DNA of 64,000 nucleotides, taken from positions 1 through 64,000 of the forward strand of contig NZ_MKKY01000018.1 of the NCBI RefSeq assembly GCF_002091955.1. Direction: 5' to 3'. Position 1 is the first letter of the stretch. Each line of letters opens with the position of its first letter. The notes beneath the pieces were generated by a model. It had not been told where the DNA came from, made no database searches, and saw only the letters and a list, made by a program, of their open reading frames with translations. This DNA is from Rhodococcus sp. 1168 (GTDB lineage Bacteria; Actinomycetota; Actinomycetes; Mycobacteriales; Mycobacteriaceae). The translations under genes were made by a program, and so were the position numbers. This document shows, one piece after another, positions 35,099-43,826 of this stretch.

Positions 35099-35127
35099 GC
35101 GGGCCCGCATTGGGGATGCGGGCCCGC
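35099..35127 (+). terminator. Strong hairpin terminator of the catabolic run
   Basis: Perfect 12-bp GC-rich stem, 35099-35110 with 35116-35127, and a 5-nt loop, eight bases after the BVMO stop. It closes the run of 18 same-strand genes that begins at 17391. Confidence 0.85.
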
Positions 35128-35170
35128 TTGACGGTGATCTGAATCTCTTTTACTCTTTGGTGTGTAATGA

Positions 35171-35183
35171 GATACCAAGTATC
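35171..35183. promoter_or_regulatory. Second copy of the GATAC-N3-GTATC operator core
   Basis: A perfect 5-3-5 inverted repeat about 190 bases upstream of the second IclR gene, with the same core as the 17237-17253 palindrome. Between this site and the gene I see no other clear element apart from a GGGGGAG ribosome site at the start codon. Confidence 0.6.
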
Positions 35184-35371
35184 ACTCAGTGATTCACGCT
35201 CTCGAGTCGGCTCCGTCTGCTCACCGCAGGTATTGCCCCCGGACCTCTCCTTTCGTTCGCCGGTGAAACCTTCCAACGCGAAAGTTCCTGCTGCGCACCG
35301 TGTTCGCTCGAACGTCACGACCAGGATGCGTGGAGCTGTGATTCGACTCGAAACTGATCTGGGGGAGTGCC

Positions 35372-36223
35372 ATGACCGTCGTTGACATGAACAACGCAAG
35401 GTTCGCCGGCAGGGCCATCGCTAGGCAGTCCAAGAGGGACTTGCCGCCGTCGATGGTCGAACGCATGACCCTGATCCTGGACGCGTTCGACGGTCGAGCA
35501 GCCCGGCTGTCCCTCGAAGAAATCTCGTTCTGCACTCAGCTTCCGCGGTCCACTGTTCACCGCATTCTCGATCAGCTCGTCCGGCTCGACTGGGTGGACC
35601 ACGCTTCGGTCGGCTATGGCCTCGGCGCGCGTGCACTCGGACTCGGCGGCGGCGACGGCGGACGTAGCCAGATTCGCGAGGCTGCAGCACCGATCCTGCA
35701 CGAGCTGCACATGCAGACCGGGATGGTCGTCCACCTGTCCGTTCTCGACGGGTCCGAAAGCGTTTGTCTCGACAAGGTCGGCGGACGGTTCGCGGCCGCA
35801 CTGCCCTCCCGCGTCGGTGGCCGAGTCTCGGCACATTCGACGGCAGGTGGAAAGGCGATGCTGGCGTGGCTGGATCCTGAGCATGTCGACACCCTGTTCG
35901 GCCCGGCCCTTCCCCGTTTCACCGACAGCACCATCACCGAGCGGGCGGTTCTGCATCTGGAGTTGAACCGTATTCGTCAGCGCAAGGGGTTGGCGTTCGG
36001 TCTCGGTGAGTCGGTCCGTGGGATCGCATGTGTTGGGTCGGCGATTCGTGGTTACGAAGGCCCGGCCGGCGGTATCGCGCTGTGTGGGGACATGCGGACT
36101 GCGCAACTCGAGCGAGTTGCGCCGTTGGTGATGGATGCCGCTCGTAAGGTCACGCGCACTCTGTTCCCCGAACTGGGAGCTCCTCGACGTGCCCGCAAAA
36201 CTTTGTCGATTCAGGTGAACTGA
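35372..36223 (+). CDS. IclR-family regulator
   Basis: A 283-residue IclR regulator. After an N-terminal arm of about 25 residues, a winged helix (LSLEEISFCTQLPRSTVHRI) spans about residues 30-90; the effector domain follows (MVVHLSVLDGSESVCLDKVGG, VSAHSTAGGKAMLAW, IACVGSAIRG). GGGGGAG sits four bases before ATG 35372. It lies just beyond the catabolic terminator with the same operator core upstream as the first IclR gene, so it likely co-regulates that run. Effector unknown. Confidence 0.9.
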   Translation: MTVVDMNNARFAGRAIARQSKRDLPPSMVERMTLILDAFDGRAARLSLEEISFCTQLPRSTVHRILDQLVRLDWVDHASVGYGLGARALGLGGGDGGRSQIREAAAPILHELHMQTGMVVHLSVLDGSESVCLDKVGGRFAAALPSRVGGRVSAHSTAGGKAMLAWLDPEHVDTLFGPALPRFTDSTITERAVLHLELNRIRQRKGLAFGLGESVRGIACVGSAIRGYEGPAGGIALCGDMRTAQLERVAPLVMDAARKVTRTLFPELGAPRRARKTLSIQVN

Positions 36224-36268
36224 CCCCAGGTCTGCGCAGTTATGTGAGATGGCGCACAATTGTCGGCA

Positions 36269-37570
36269 ATGACTCAGTCGACAGGCCCCGAGCCTGCGCT
36301 GGCGGCAGGCGAAGACCCGCGCCGTTACGCGCAGATACTGACGGCCGTCTACGACGCGACGATGGCAGGCGGTAAAGGCCCCGCCCGGCCACGCGAGGTG
36401 ATCGGCGACTCGTGGCGTCGGTTGCAAACCCTCGGTATCGATCCCGAGCAAAAATCCGTCTCACCCTCACTCGTAAACGTCTCCGATCTCGAGCGGAGCC
36501 GCAGGGATTCGGGTCTGTTCGACGTCCTCGACGATCTGGCCAGAGGTCTGGAATCGGTCGTTCAGGACGGCAACAACATCCTCGTCGTGGCGGACCGACA
36601 CGGGCGGGTGCTGTGGCGCAGTGGCTCGACGTCGGTGCTCGATCGCGCCGACGGGCTCGGATTTGTCGAGGGTGCCAGCTGGGCCGAGGATGCGGTGGGT
36701 ACCAATGCCATCGGTACTGCGTTGGTCTCGCGTCGGGCCGTGCAGATCTTTTCCGCGGAACACTACGTGCGCAGCCACCATCCGTGGACCTGCGCAGGCG
36801 CGCCCATCAAGGACCCGCGCACCGGGCATGTCCTCGGCGCACTCGACGTCAGCGGGCCCGCAAACACCGTGCACCCGACGACCCTTGCACTGGTCGATGC
36901 CATAGCGCGTCTTACCGAATCCCAATTGCGTGAACATCATCGGCAGAACCTGGATCGGCTGCGTTCGGTCGCTGCCCCCATGCTCGCTCGGTTGCATGCC
37001 CCGGCATTGGCCGTCGACGCCAACGGGTGGGTAGCGGCCACCTCGTCCGTAGCGTTGCGCACTCGAGTTCTTCTGCCCGAGGACCTGGCCACGGGCAGAT
37101 TCTGGATGCCGACGCTCGGTGTGTGTGAAGTCGAGCCGTTGCCCGGCGGATGGCTCGTCCGGCCGACCGGGGTGGCGGAGCACGCATCGGTCTCCGAGAC
37201 GGCCGGTGCCACGACGATCTGCATCGATCTACGTCATCCACAGCACACGCGGGTACAGATCCGTAGCGAGGTAGGGGAGTGGGCACACGAGCCGACGCCA
37301 CGTCACGCAGAGATTCTCTACCTCCTGGCCGTCCATCGGGAGGGACGGACTGCGGCACAGATGGCGGCGGACCTCTTCGGCGACGGAGGGAGGGCGATCA
37401 CCGTGCGAGCCGAAATGTCACGCCTCCGAAAGCACTTGTCTGGCGTGGTCATGACCCAGCCCTACCGGTTCGACGCGTCGGCGACCGTCGAGATTTTGCT
37501 GCCCGAGGACATCAGCAGACTGCTGCCGCATTCCTCGGCACCGGCGGTTCGGGCCCGACGTATCAGCTGA
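36269..37570 (+). CDS. GAF-domain transcriptional regulator
   Basis: A 433-residue protein. The N-terminus resembles AcoR-type regulators (VIGDSWRRLQTLGID), and residues about 85-225 are a GAF sensor (SWAEDAVGTNAIGTAL, HYVRSHHPWTCAGAPI). No AAA+ or Fis domain follows; the C-terminus has a winged-helix-like segment (HAEILYLLAVHREGRTAAQ, RAEMSRLRKHLSG), an arrangement seen in rhodococci and mycobacteria. ATG 36269 follows a CACAAT box by eight bases, so the message may be leaderless. The target cannot be read from position: it lies between the catabolic run and a B12 import operon. Confidence 0.78.
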   Translation: MTQSTGPEPALAAGEDPRRYAQILTAVYDATMAGGKGPARPREVIGDSWRRLQTLGIDPEQKSVSPSLVNVSDLERSRRDSGLFDVLDDLARGLESVVQDGNNILVVADRHGRVLWRSGSTSVLDRADGLGFVEGASWAEDAVGTNAIGTALVSRRAVQIFSAEHYVRSHHPWTCAGAPIKDPRTGHVLGALDVSGPANTVHPTTLALVDAIARLTESQLREHHRQNLDRLRSVAAPMLARLHAPALAVDANGWVAATSSVALRTRVLLPEDLATGRFWMPTLGVCEVEPLPGGWLVRPTGVAEHASVSETAGATTICIDLRHPQHTRVQIRSEVGEWAHEPTPRHAEILYLLAVHREGRTAAQMAADLFGDGGRAITVRAEMSRLRKHLSGVVMTQPYRFDASATVEILLPEDISRLLPHSSAPAVRARRIS

Positions 37571-37614
37571 CGACATGTGTGAGCCTCGGTAGGCGCGCTC
37601 GAACGCTACCTGAA

Positions 37615-37765
37615 CCTCTCGTGCATACTGCTGGACGAAGCACTCAGCAAGCCAGTCGCAGGGGGAAGCCGGTCGAAATCCGGCACTGACCCGCAACGGT
37701 AGGCCGTCTCACTCGTGGAGACGGCGAGTCCGATTACCCAGCGGCTGTGTGTGCGACACCTATTC
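37615..37765 (+). ncRNA. Cobalamin riboswitch
   Basis: The leader contains the conserved cobalamin aptamer core: GGGGGAAGCCGGT, GAAATCCGGCACTGACCC and GCAACGGTA, followed by a GC-rich hairpin (CCGTCTC/GAGACGG) and AGTCCGATTACCC. The 3' part can pair to hide the expression platform. It lies about 95 bases before a BtuF-like gene, so vitamin B12 should repress the importer operon. Exact ends are estimated. Confidence 0.88.
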
Positions 37766-37859
37766 GTCGTGGTCTACGAATCGGCAGTCCAGCGCGTGGC
37801 CGATTTTGTGCTGCGCGGCGACTCTCATTTCGTGGCTCTGATCTCCAAGTGAGGTTCAT

Positions 37860-38855
37860 ATGTCACCAGCTACCCCCTCCATCATCCGAATTGTCGCGGT
37901 CGGGTCCGCAGCAGCGCTGCTCTTCGCGGGCTGCTCGCGTGGCGATTCGGTGGACGCCACCTCGACCGGAGTCGCGTTCGAGAAGCCGGTCTCCATCTCC
38001 AACTGCGACCTCACCCAGCAGTTCGATACCCCTCCTCAACGCATCATTTCCATGAACGACCATGTCACCGAGGTGCTCATCGAGATGGGTGTCGCGGACC
38101 GGATCGTCGGGATGGGTTATCAGAACGCCTCACCCACCGCGGAGACGGCAGACGCATTTGCTGGAATCACCGGCCTCGCCGATGAATACCCGACGAAAGA
38201 ACAGATCCTCGATCTCGACCCCGACCTCGTCGTGGGCGGCATGCGGAGCGCATTCAACGACAAGGAGGGCCGCTCCCGCGAGTCGTTCGCCGAGGTCGGT
38301 ATCGCGACGTTCCTGTTCTCCGAGTATTGCGGATCGGGATTCCCCGACATCGGGATGCTCGAAAACGACTACACCCAGCTCGGTGAAATCCTGGGAACCG
38401 AGGACGCCGCGAAGGACGTCACCGACGGGGTCGTGTCGGGCCTGAACGCAGTGGGCGCGAAATTGACCGGCGTGGCTCCCACCCCGACGTTCTTCTACGA
38501 CTCCGGTGAAGACGTTCCCACGACCATCGGGGGCGTCGGCGTCGGGCAACTCATCGGAAATTACGCCGGGGCAGGAAACATCTTCCCCGAAGGCGAGCTT
38601 CCCTACCTCAAAACCACCTGGGAGATCATCGGTGAACGCGCCCCGCAGGCGATCGTCGTCCTCGACTACGGCGATACCTCGGCGCAGGCCAAAATCGATT
38701 TCCTGAAAAGTCATCCGATCGTGGCGACGACGCCTGCCGTCCGAAGCGACAATTTCATCGTCGTACCCCTCGACGACTTCTTCGAGAGCCCGCGTCTGGT
38801 GACCAGCGTGGACACGATCGCGCACGCTTTGCACCCGGACCGGTTCCAGGACTGA
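37860..38855 (+). CDS. BtuF/FecB-like substrate-binding lipoprotein
   Basis: A 331-residue periplasmic-type binding protein of the helical-backbone (vitamin B12/siderophore) family. A signal peptide ends in the lipobox LFAGC. The body shows QRIISMNDHVTEVLIEMGVADRIVGMGYQ and ILDLDPDLVVGG, typical of this group. ATG 37860 lies downstream of a cobalamin riboswitch, which strongly favours cobalamin or a cobinamide as ligand over a ferric siderophore. It overlaps the permease start by one base. Confidence 0.88.
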   Translation: MSPATPSIIRIVAVGSAAALLFAGCSRGDSVDATSTGVAFEKPVSISNCDLTQQFDTPPQRIISMNDHVTEVLIEMGVADRIVGMGYQNASPTAETADAFAGITGLADEYPTKEQILDLDPDLVVGGMRSAFNDKEGRSRESFAEVGIATFLFSEYCGSGFPDIGMLENDYTQLGEILGTEDAAKDVTDGVVSGLNAVGAKLTGVAPTPTFFYDSGEDVPTTIGGVGVGQLIGNYAGAGNIFPEGELPYLKTTWEIIGERAPQAIVVLDYGDTSAQAKIDFLKSHPIVATTPAVRSDNFIVVPLDDFFESPRLVTSVDTIAHALHPDRFQD

Positions 38856-39943
38856 TGGCCACCGCTATCGAAACCCGAACCGCACCCGCCGAACCCACGA
38901 GAATTCGGCGTTCACGCTTTCGCCTCGGAGTTGTTCTTGTGCTGCTGACGATCGGGCTTCTGGCTGCGATCGCCGCAGCAGCATCGTTCGGATCGGTACG
39001 GATTCCGGTCGGCGACGTCTGGGCGATCGTGATGCACAAGGTGATGCCCGGAGCGTTCGAATCCTGGTGGACCGAGGCCCGCGAAGTGATCGTCCTCGAC
39101 TCACGTCTGCCGCGGTCGTTGACGGCAGCGGTCGTCGGTGCCTCGCTTGCGATTGCGGGCGGCGTCGCACAGGCCGTCACGCGCAACCCGCTGGCCGATC
39201 CGTACCTGTTGGGAGTTTCCTCGGGAGCAGGCTTCGGCGTCGTGGTGGTGATGGCGCTCGGTATCGGAGCGGGTGCGCTCGGGGTCTTCACCATTCCAGC
39301 GGCGGCATTCATCGGGGCAATGGTCCCGTTGTTCCTGGCATTGTTGATCGGTGGCAGGTACCCGCAGTCGACGGCCATCGTCCTCGTCGGCGTCGCGATG
39401 GGCGCCATATTCTCGGCGCTCATCACCTTCACGCTCTTGGTGTTCGCTGACGAACACACCCTGAGTGGCGTATTGCACTGGCTTGCAGGGGGATTCGGCG
39501 ACGCGCGCTGGTCGACGCTGGCTTTCCCCACGGTCGCGCTCCTGGTAGTCGGTACGGGGTTGCTGCTCAGTGCGCCGCGAATGGACCTGCTCAAGACTGG
39601 CGACGATGGGGCCGCGGCGCTGGGTCTCAATGTGCAACGGTTCCGTGTAGTGCAACTTCTCGCAGTCTCGATGCTGGCCGGCGCTGCCGTATCCGTCGGT
39701 GGCGGAATCGGTTTCGTAGGATTGCTCGTACCTCATCTGTCGGGATACATCGTCGGTACCCGGGCAGTCCGACTGCTCCCCGTGGCGGCCCTGCTCGGGG
39801 CGATTGCGTTGGTAGGGGCTGATACGTTCGCACGATCGGTTTCCAGCAGCACCGAGGTTCCGGTGGGAGTGGTCACCGCACTGGTCGGCGCACCGATCTT
39901 CGTGTTCATGCTCTCTCGCCAATACGGAAGGGCGGAGCGATGA
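38855..39943 (+). CDS. BtuC/FecCD-like ABC transporter permease
   Basis: A 362-residue membrane protein of the FecCD/BtuC family with about ten transmembrane helices. Typical segments are RLPRSLTAAVVGASLAIAGG, NPLADPYLLGVSSGAGFG and FVGLLVPHLSGYIVG. ATG 38855 overlaps the binding-protein stop, and the gene overlaps the ATPase by four bases. Channel of the B12 importer. Confidence 0.92.
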   Translation: MATAIETRTAPAEPTRIRRSRFRLGVVLVLLTIGLLAAIAAAASFGSVRIPVGDVWAIVMHKVMPGAFESWWTEAREVIVLDSRLPRSLTAAVVGASLAIAGGVAQAVTRNPLADPYLLGVSSGAGFGVVVVMALGIGAGALGVFTIPAAAFIGAMVPLFLALLIGGRYPQSTAIVLVGVAMGAIFSALITFTLLVFADEHTLSGVLHWLAGGFGDARWSTLAFPTVALLVVGTGLLLSAPRMDLLKTGDDGAAALGLNVQRFRVVQLLAVSMLAGAAVSVGGGIGFVGLLVPHLSGYIVGTRAVRLLPVAALLGAIALVGADTFARSVSSSTEVPVGVVTALVGAPIFVFMLSRQYGRAER

Positions 39944-40707
39944 CTCTGTCGTTGCACGAGATCACCGCCCGGCTGGGTTCGCGAGAAGTTTTGCACAGCA
40001 TCAACTTCAAAGTCCGTCCCGGAGAAATCCTTGGGCTCGTCGGACCCAACGGATCAGGCAAGACGACGGCACTGCGCTGCTGCTACCGGGCGCTGGCACC
40101 GGCGTCCGGGTCCGTCCTCGTCGACGATGTCGACGCGCGGTCGATGAAGCGCTCGGAACTCGCGCGGACCGTCGGCGTCGCAGCGCAGGAGCCCGAGGCA
40201 TCCGTGGGGCTGACGGTCCGAGAATCGGTCGCGCTCGGAAGGGTGCCGCACCGCGGCTGGTTCTCTCCCCCGACCGCATCCGACGACGAGGTCGTGGAAT
40301 CCTGCCTGCGTCGAGTGGACCTGCTCGCTCTGGCCGACCGTGATGTCGGAGCATTGTCCGGCGGTGAGCGCCAACGCGTCTCCATTGCCCGCGCGGTGGC
40401 CCAACAGCCGCGAGTTCTGCTGCTCGACGAGCCGACCAACCATCTCGATCTGCGCCATCAACTTATCGTCATGAGTGCCATTGCCGACCTGGCTGCCGAC
40501 GGGCTCGCTATCGTCATCACTGTGCACGATCTGCGTCTGGCCGTCGAGTACTGCTCCTCGCTGGCGGTTCTCGACGGCGGATCGGTCGTTGCCTCGGGCC
40601 CGACCGCCGAAGTTCTGACCGACTCGTTGCTGGCGGAGGTATTCGGAATTCGCGCGACGGTGCGTACCCACCCGAGGCCCATCATCGACGTTCACGGGCT
40701 GGCATGA
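39940..40707 (+). CDS. BtuD/FecE-like ABC transporter ATPase
   Basis: A 255-residue ATPase with Walker A GPNGSGKTT, signature LSGGERQRV and Walker B VLLLDEPTNHLD. It overlaps both neighbours by four bases, so the binding protein, permease, ATPase and FhuF-like genes are one translationally coupled unit under the riboswitch. Confidence 0.93.
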   Translation: MTLSLHEITARLGSREVLHSINFKVRPGEILGLVGPNGSGKTTALRCCYRALAPASGSVLVDDVDARSMKRSELARTVGVAAQEPEASVGLTVRESVALGRVPHRGWFSPPTASDDEVVESCLRRVDLLALADRDVGALSGGERQRVSIARAVAQQPRVLLLDEPTNHLDLRHQLIVMSAIADLAADGLAIVITVHDLRLAVEYCSSLAVLDGGSVVASGPTAEVLTDSLLAEVFGIRATVRTHPRPIIDVHGLA

Positions 40708-41396
40708 GCGTCTATGCGCGTGCCGCGGCGCGAGTACCGGGGCTCGACGAATATCTCGAAGGTCCGTTCGATCTCCCTGCGTCGGTGATGCTCGACGCCG
40801 CTTGGATACGGGCACGCGTCGTGGACACCGGAGTGCGGTGGAACTGCTCCGACGACCGAGTCAATGGCACTCTGTGGTGGTATTCAGCCAGCTCGACGCT
40901 CGCCTTCGTTGCCGTCGCCACCGCGCTGGTGACCGATGAGGCCGCGGATCCAAGGCTCGATACCGCGCACTGCTTCCTGCGGCCCAATGGTTATCTGGGT
41001 GGAGTGCGAACCGAGCTGACCATCTCGACCGAGCAGTTGGCACCCGCACTGGACGCAACCTTCGCGGGCATCATCGACGTACTCGCCGAGGCGTCGGGAG
41101 CCCGCCGACAGGCGTTGTGGGCAATCGCGACGGACTCTCTCGCGAACCGCAGCCTCGACGTCGGGGCAGCGCTCGGGGACAGGGCCGTCGGCAGCCGCTT
41201 CGCCACGTCGCTGATCGCGAACATGCAGGAAACGCTGCCGTCGCCGAGATTTGTCGACGTAGGGGGCTGCCGGTTCACCCGGCGCTGCTCGTGTTGCCTT
41301 CTGTACGAGACCGCGGGAGCCGACAAGTGCACCAGCTGCCCTCGGCGAACGCCAGAGGATCGTCGGCGTGGACTCGAGATCGCCGCCGACTACTAG
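40704..41396 (+). CDS. FhuF-like 2Fe-2S protein
   Basis: A 230-residue protein whose C-terminus carries the unusual FhuF cluster motif Cys-Cys-x10-Cys-x2-Cys (CCLLYETAGADKCTSC). FhuF family members reduce ferric siderophores in the cytoplasm to release iron. Here the gene is the last of a cobalamin-riboswitch operon, overlapping the ATPase gene by four bases, so it may instead reduce the cobalt of an imported corrinoid. That role is inference. The stop codon lies inside a perfect 13-bp hairpin (41383-41415). Confidence 0.85.
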   Translation: MSVYARAAARVPGLDEYLEGPFDLPASVMLDAAWIRARVVDTGVRWNCSDDRVNGTLWWYSASSTLAFVAVATALVTDEAADPRLDTAHCFLRPNGYLGGVRTELTISTEQLAPALDATFAGIIDVLAEASGARRQALWAIATDSLANRSLDVGAALGDRAVGSRFATSLIANMQETLPSPRFVDVGGCRFTRRCSCCLLYETAGADKCTSCPRRTPEDRRRGLEIAADY

Positions 41397-41415
41397 GGGC
41401 TGTAGTAGTCGGCGG
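41383..41415. terminator. Perfect 13-bp hairpin at the end of the B12 operon
   Basis: 41383-41395 pairs exactly with 41403-41415 around a 7-nt loop (GGGGCTG). It contains the FhuF-like stop codon and ends 12 bases before the next start. It may terminate the B12 operon or be an operator for the next gene; its right arm shares 12 bases with a site at 44699-44710. Confidence 0.6.
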
Positions 41416-41427
41416 TATGGTGTCCTC

Positions 41428-41955
41428 ATGACTTCCCGGCCAGACGGTTGCGCACGCGTGCGCGGTGCATTCGTCGGCGCCGCATCCGGTGCGCTGAGTG
41501 TCGCTGCGCACGGTGTCGGTGGGGGAGCCATGGTGCCGAGCGAATCGGCGCTGATTCTGCTTCTCGCGGTCAGCGCCGCGGTGGGTGGAGCGGTCGTAGC
41601 TCTCGGCGAGCGTGGGGGATGGGCTTCGACGCCGGTGACCCTGATGGTCGGCCAGTTGCTCGGCCACACGATTTTGACGATCGCCGCCGAACATGATCAC
41701 GGGTCTTTCCTGACACCCACGATGGCGGGTGCGCACGCATTCGCAACGGTGTTGTGTGCGTTACTGATTCGAGCGGCCGTTCTGGGACATGGGCACGCAC
41801 TGTCCATCCTCCGTCGCATTCTCCCGGTGCTGAACCTGTCGATTCCGGTGCAGCAGTTCCCTTGCCCCGGAGCACCCGAGTACCGTCCCGACGTCGTTCT
41901 CCGGCTGTTGGTGTCTTCCGGGGTCGGTACGCGCGGGCCTCCCCGCCCCGCCTGA
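41428..41955 (+). CDS. His-rich small membrane protein next to copper genes
   Basis: A 175-residue integral membrane protein with about four hydrophobic segments and several His residues at or in them (AAHGVGG, LLGHTIL, AAEHDHG, GHGHAL). ATG 41428 follows a TATGGT box closely, suggesting a leaderless start; the open frame from 41368 overlaps the previous gene. I do not recognise a named family. The next genes encode a copper chaperone and a DyP peroxidase, so a copper role is plausible but unproven. Confidence 0.7.
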   Translation: MTSRPDGCARVRGAFVGAASGALSVAAHGVGGGAMVPSESALILLLAVSAAVGGAVVALGERGGWASTPVTLMVGQLLGHTILTIAAEHDHGSFLTPTMAGAHAFATVLCALLIRAAVLGHGHALSILRRILPVLNLSIPVQQFPCPGAPEYRPDVVLRLLVSSGVGTRGPPRPA

Positions 41956-42168
41956 CCTTCCCTTTTTCGAAGCGGCACGCCACTGAGGGCGGAGTCTTGC
42001 TTCGGCATATCCACATTCGGTCGTATCGAGCACGACCACACGACCATGCGATCGCACGGTCGGCAGCGTCGTCCTCGGGTGGTTCGTGCCACTACTCGGC
42101 CATTCAGCCTTTCTCGCCATCGACGCCGTACTCGGATTTCGGCATCGAACGAACACTATGGAGACATC

Positions 42169-42648
42169 ATGAAACTCGGAAAAGCACTGCTCGTAGCCCT
42201 CGCAGCCGGAACGCTGCTCGTCGGCTGTTCCTCGAACGACGCACCGACGCCCGAGGCGGACTCCGTCACCGTCAGGGAAGCGTGGGTCAAGGCCGCCGAC
42301 GAAGGCATGACCTCGGCATTCGCCGAAATTCAGAACACCGGGGAGGGTCAGGTACGCGTCGTATCCGCGCAGTCGCCTTCGTCTCCGATGGTGGAATTGC
42401 ACGAGGTCGTCTCCAGCGCAGATGGTTCCATGGTCATGCAACCCAAGGATGGTGGCTTCGCTGTCGCAGCTGGTGACACCAAGGTGCTCCAGGCAGGCGG
42501 AGACCACCTCATGCTGATGGGGGTGACCTCGCCGCTGACCCCAGGTAGTGACACCGAGTTCACACTGACCTTCGAGGACGGGTCGACGTCGATGTTCACG
42601 GCGCAGGTCCGCGAGTTCGCGGGCGCCCAGGAAAACTACGGTGGCTGA
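42169..42648 (+). CDS. PCuAC-type periplasmic copper chaperone lipoprotein
   Basis: A 159-residue secreted lipoprotein (lipobox LVGC) of the PCu(A)C/DUF461 family. The copper(I) motif is visible: ELHEV, then Met residues in GSMVMQPKDGG, then DHLMLMG. These proteins deliver copper to cytochrome oxidase or store it outside the membrane. GGAG precedes ATG 42169. The 213 bases before it hold no gene or clear signal. It overlaps the DyP gene by eight bases. Confidence 0.88.
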   Translation: MKLGKALLVALAAGTLLVGCSSNDAPTPEADSVTVREAWVKAADEGMTSAFAEIQNTGEGQVRVVSAQSPSSPMVELHEVVSSADGSMVMQPKDGGFAVAAGDTKVLQAGGDHLMLMGVTSPLTPGSDTEFTLTFEDGSTSMFTAQVREFAGAQENYGG

Positions 42649-43816
42649 GCGGACACCTCCGCATCGCACGAGAATCAGTCGGCGACACCTCCTCGGTGGA
42701 GGTGTCGCCGCACTCGGCGCTGCCGGATTGACCTACGGAATCGCCAGGGAGCCGGCTGAAATCGAATTCGGAGCCCTGACAGTTCCCTACTACGGTGAGC
42801 ACCAGTCCGGGATCGCCACCCCACCGCAGGCCCACGGAATGTTCGTAGCTTTCGACTTGCGCGCGGGCACAACGCAGTCCGATGTCGTCGGCATCATGAA
42901 GATGTGGACAGCCGATGCTGCGCGACTGACGCAAGGATTGCCGGCGTTGGCCGACACCGAGCCCGAATTGGCACTGGATCCAGCCAGACTCACCGTCACT
43001 GTCGGATTCGGCCCCGGCGCATACGACGCCTCCGGCATAACCAAGCCGGGGTGGTTGGCCCCATTGCCCGAGTTCGGTATCGACCGACTCGAATCACGCT
43101 GGAGCGGAGGTGATCTACTGCTACAGCTGTGCGCCGACGACCCTGTTTCCCTCGCGCACGCAGTCCGCGTGTTGGCCAAGAATGTGCGCTCGATGGCGTC
43201 GATCCGCTGGGTTCAACGTGGTTTTCGAGCAGCACACGGAGCACAGCCCTCTGGCACCACGATGCGGAATCTGATGGGGCAGATCGACGGTACGGAGAAT
43301 CCGGATCCAGCAACAGATTTCGATGCTTTGGTGTGGGACAGCACCGGCGGAACTTCACTGGTGTTGCGCCGAATTGCCGTCGAACTCGATACGTGGGACG
43401 AGTTGGATCGCGGGGGAAGGGAGTTCGTAATGGGTCGGCGACTCGACAGCGGGGCGCCGCTGACCGGGGAGTCCGAACGTGACGTCGCGGACTTCGACGC
43501 TACCGACAGCTTCGGAATACCGGTGATCTCACCGGCTTCGCACATCGCCCGTGCGCACCACACGCATGGCGGTGAGCGCTTCTTCCGTCGCGCCTACAAT
43601 TACGACGACCCACCGTCGGATGACAAGACCAGCAATTCGGGTCTGATCTTTGCGGCTTTCCAACGCGATATCGATAGTCAATTTCTGCCGGTGCAGCAAC
43701 GTCTGGACGCCCATGACGCGCTCAACGAGTGGACGACCCCTATCGGGTCCGCGGTCTTCGCGATTCCGCCGGGGGTCGAGGAAGGCGGCTATCTGGGTGA
43801 GCAGGTGTTCCGATAG
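42641..43816 (+). CDS. Tat-exported DyP-type heme peroxidase
   Basis: A 391-residue dye-decolourising peroxidase. The N-terminus has a twin-arginine signal (SRRHLLGG followed by a hydrophobic stretch), the distal motif is GQIDGTENP, and a heme-ligand His lies in the IARAHHTHGG region. GTG 42641 is inside the PCuAC gene, suggesting coupling. It resembles EfeB-type class A members. Pairing with a PCuAC protein is a recurrent actinobacterial and proteobacterial layout linked to metal or heme handling at the cell surface. Confidence 0.9.
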   Translation: MAERTPPHRTRISRRHLLGGGVAALGAAGLTYGIAREPAEIEFGALTVPYYGEHQSGIATPPQAHGMFVAFDLRAGTTQSDVVGIMKMWTADAARLTQGLPALADTEPELALDPARLTVTVGFGPGAYDASGITKPGWLAPLPEFGIDRLESRWSGGDLLLQLCADDPVSLAHAVRVLAKNVRSMASIRWVQRGFRAAHGAQPSGTTMRNLMGQIDGTENPDPATDFDALVWDSTGGTSLVLRRIAVELDTWDELDRGGREFVMGRRLDSGAPLTGESERDVADFDATDSFGIPVISPASHIARAHHTHGGERFFRRAYNYDDPPSDDKTSNSGLIFAAFQRDIDSQFLPVQQRLDAHDALNEWTTPIGSAVFAIPPGVEEGGYLGEQVFR

Positions 43817-43826
43817 CTTCGAGAAC

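Noticed and set aside
35167..35385. 72-codon plus-strand frame before the second IclR gene
   Set aside because: No ribosome site, covers the operator core, and overlaps the true IclR start.
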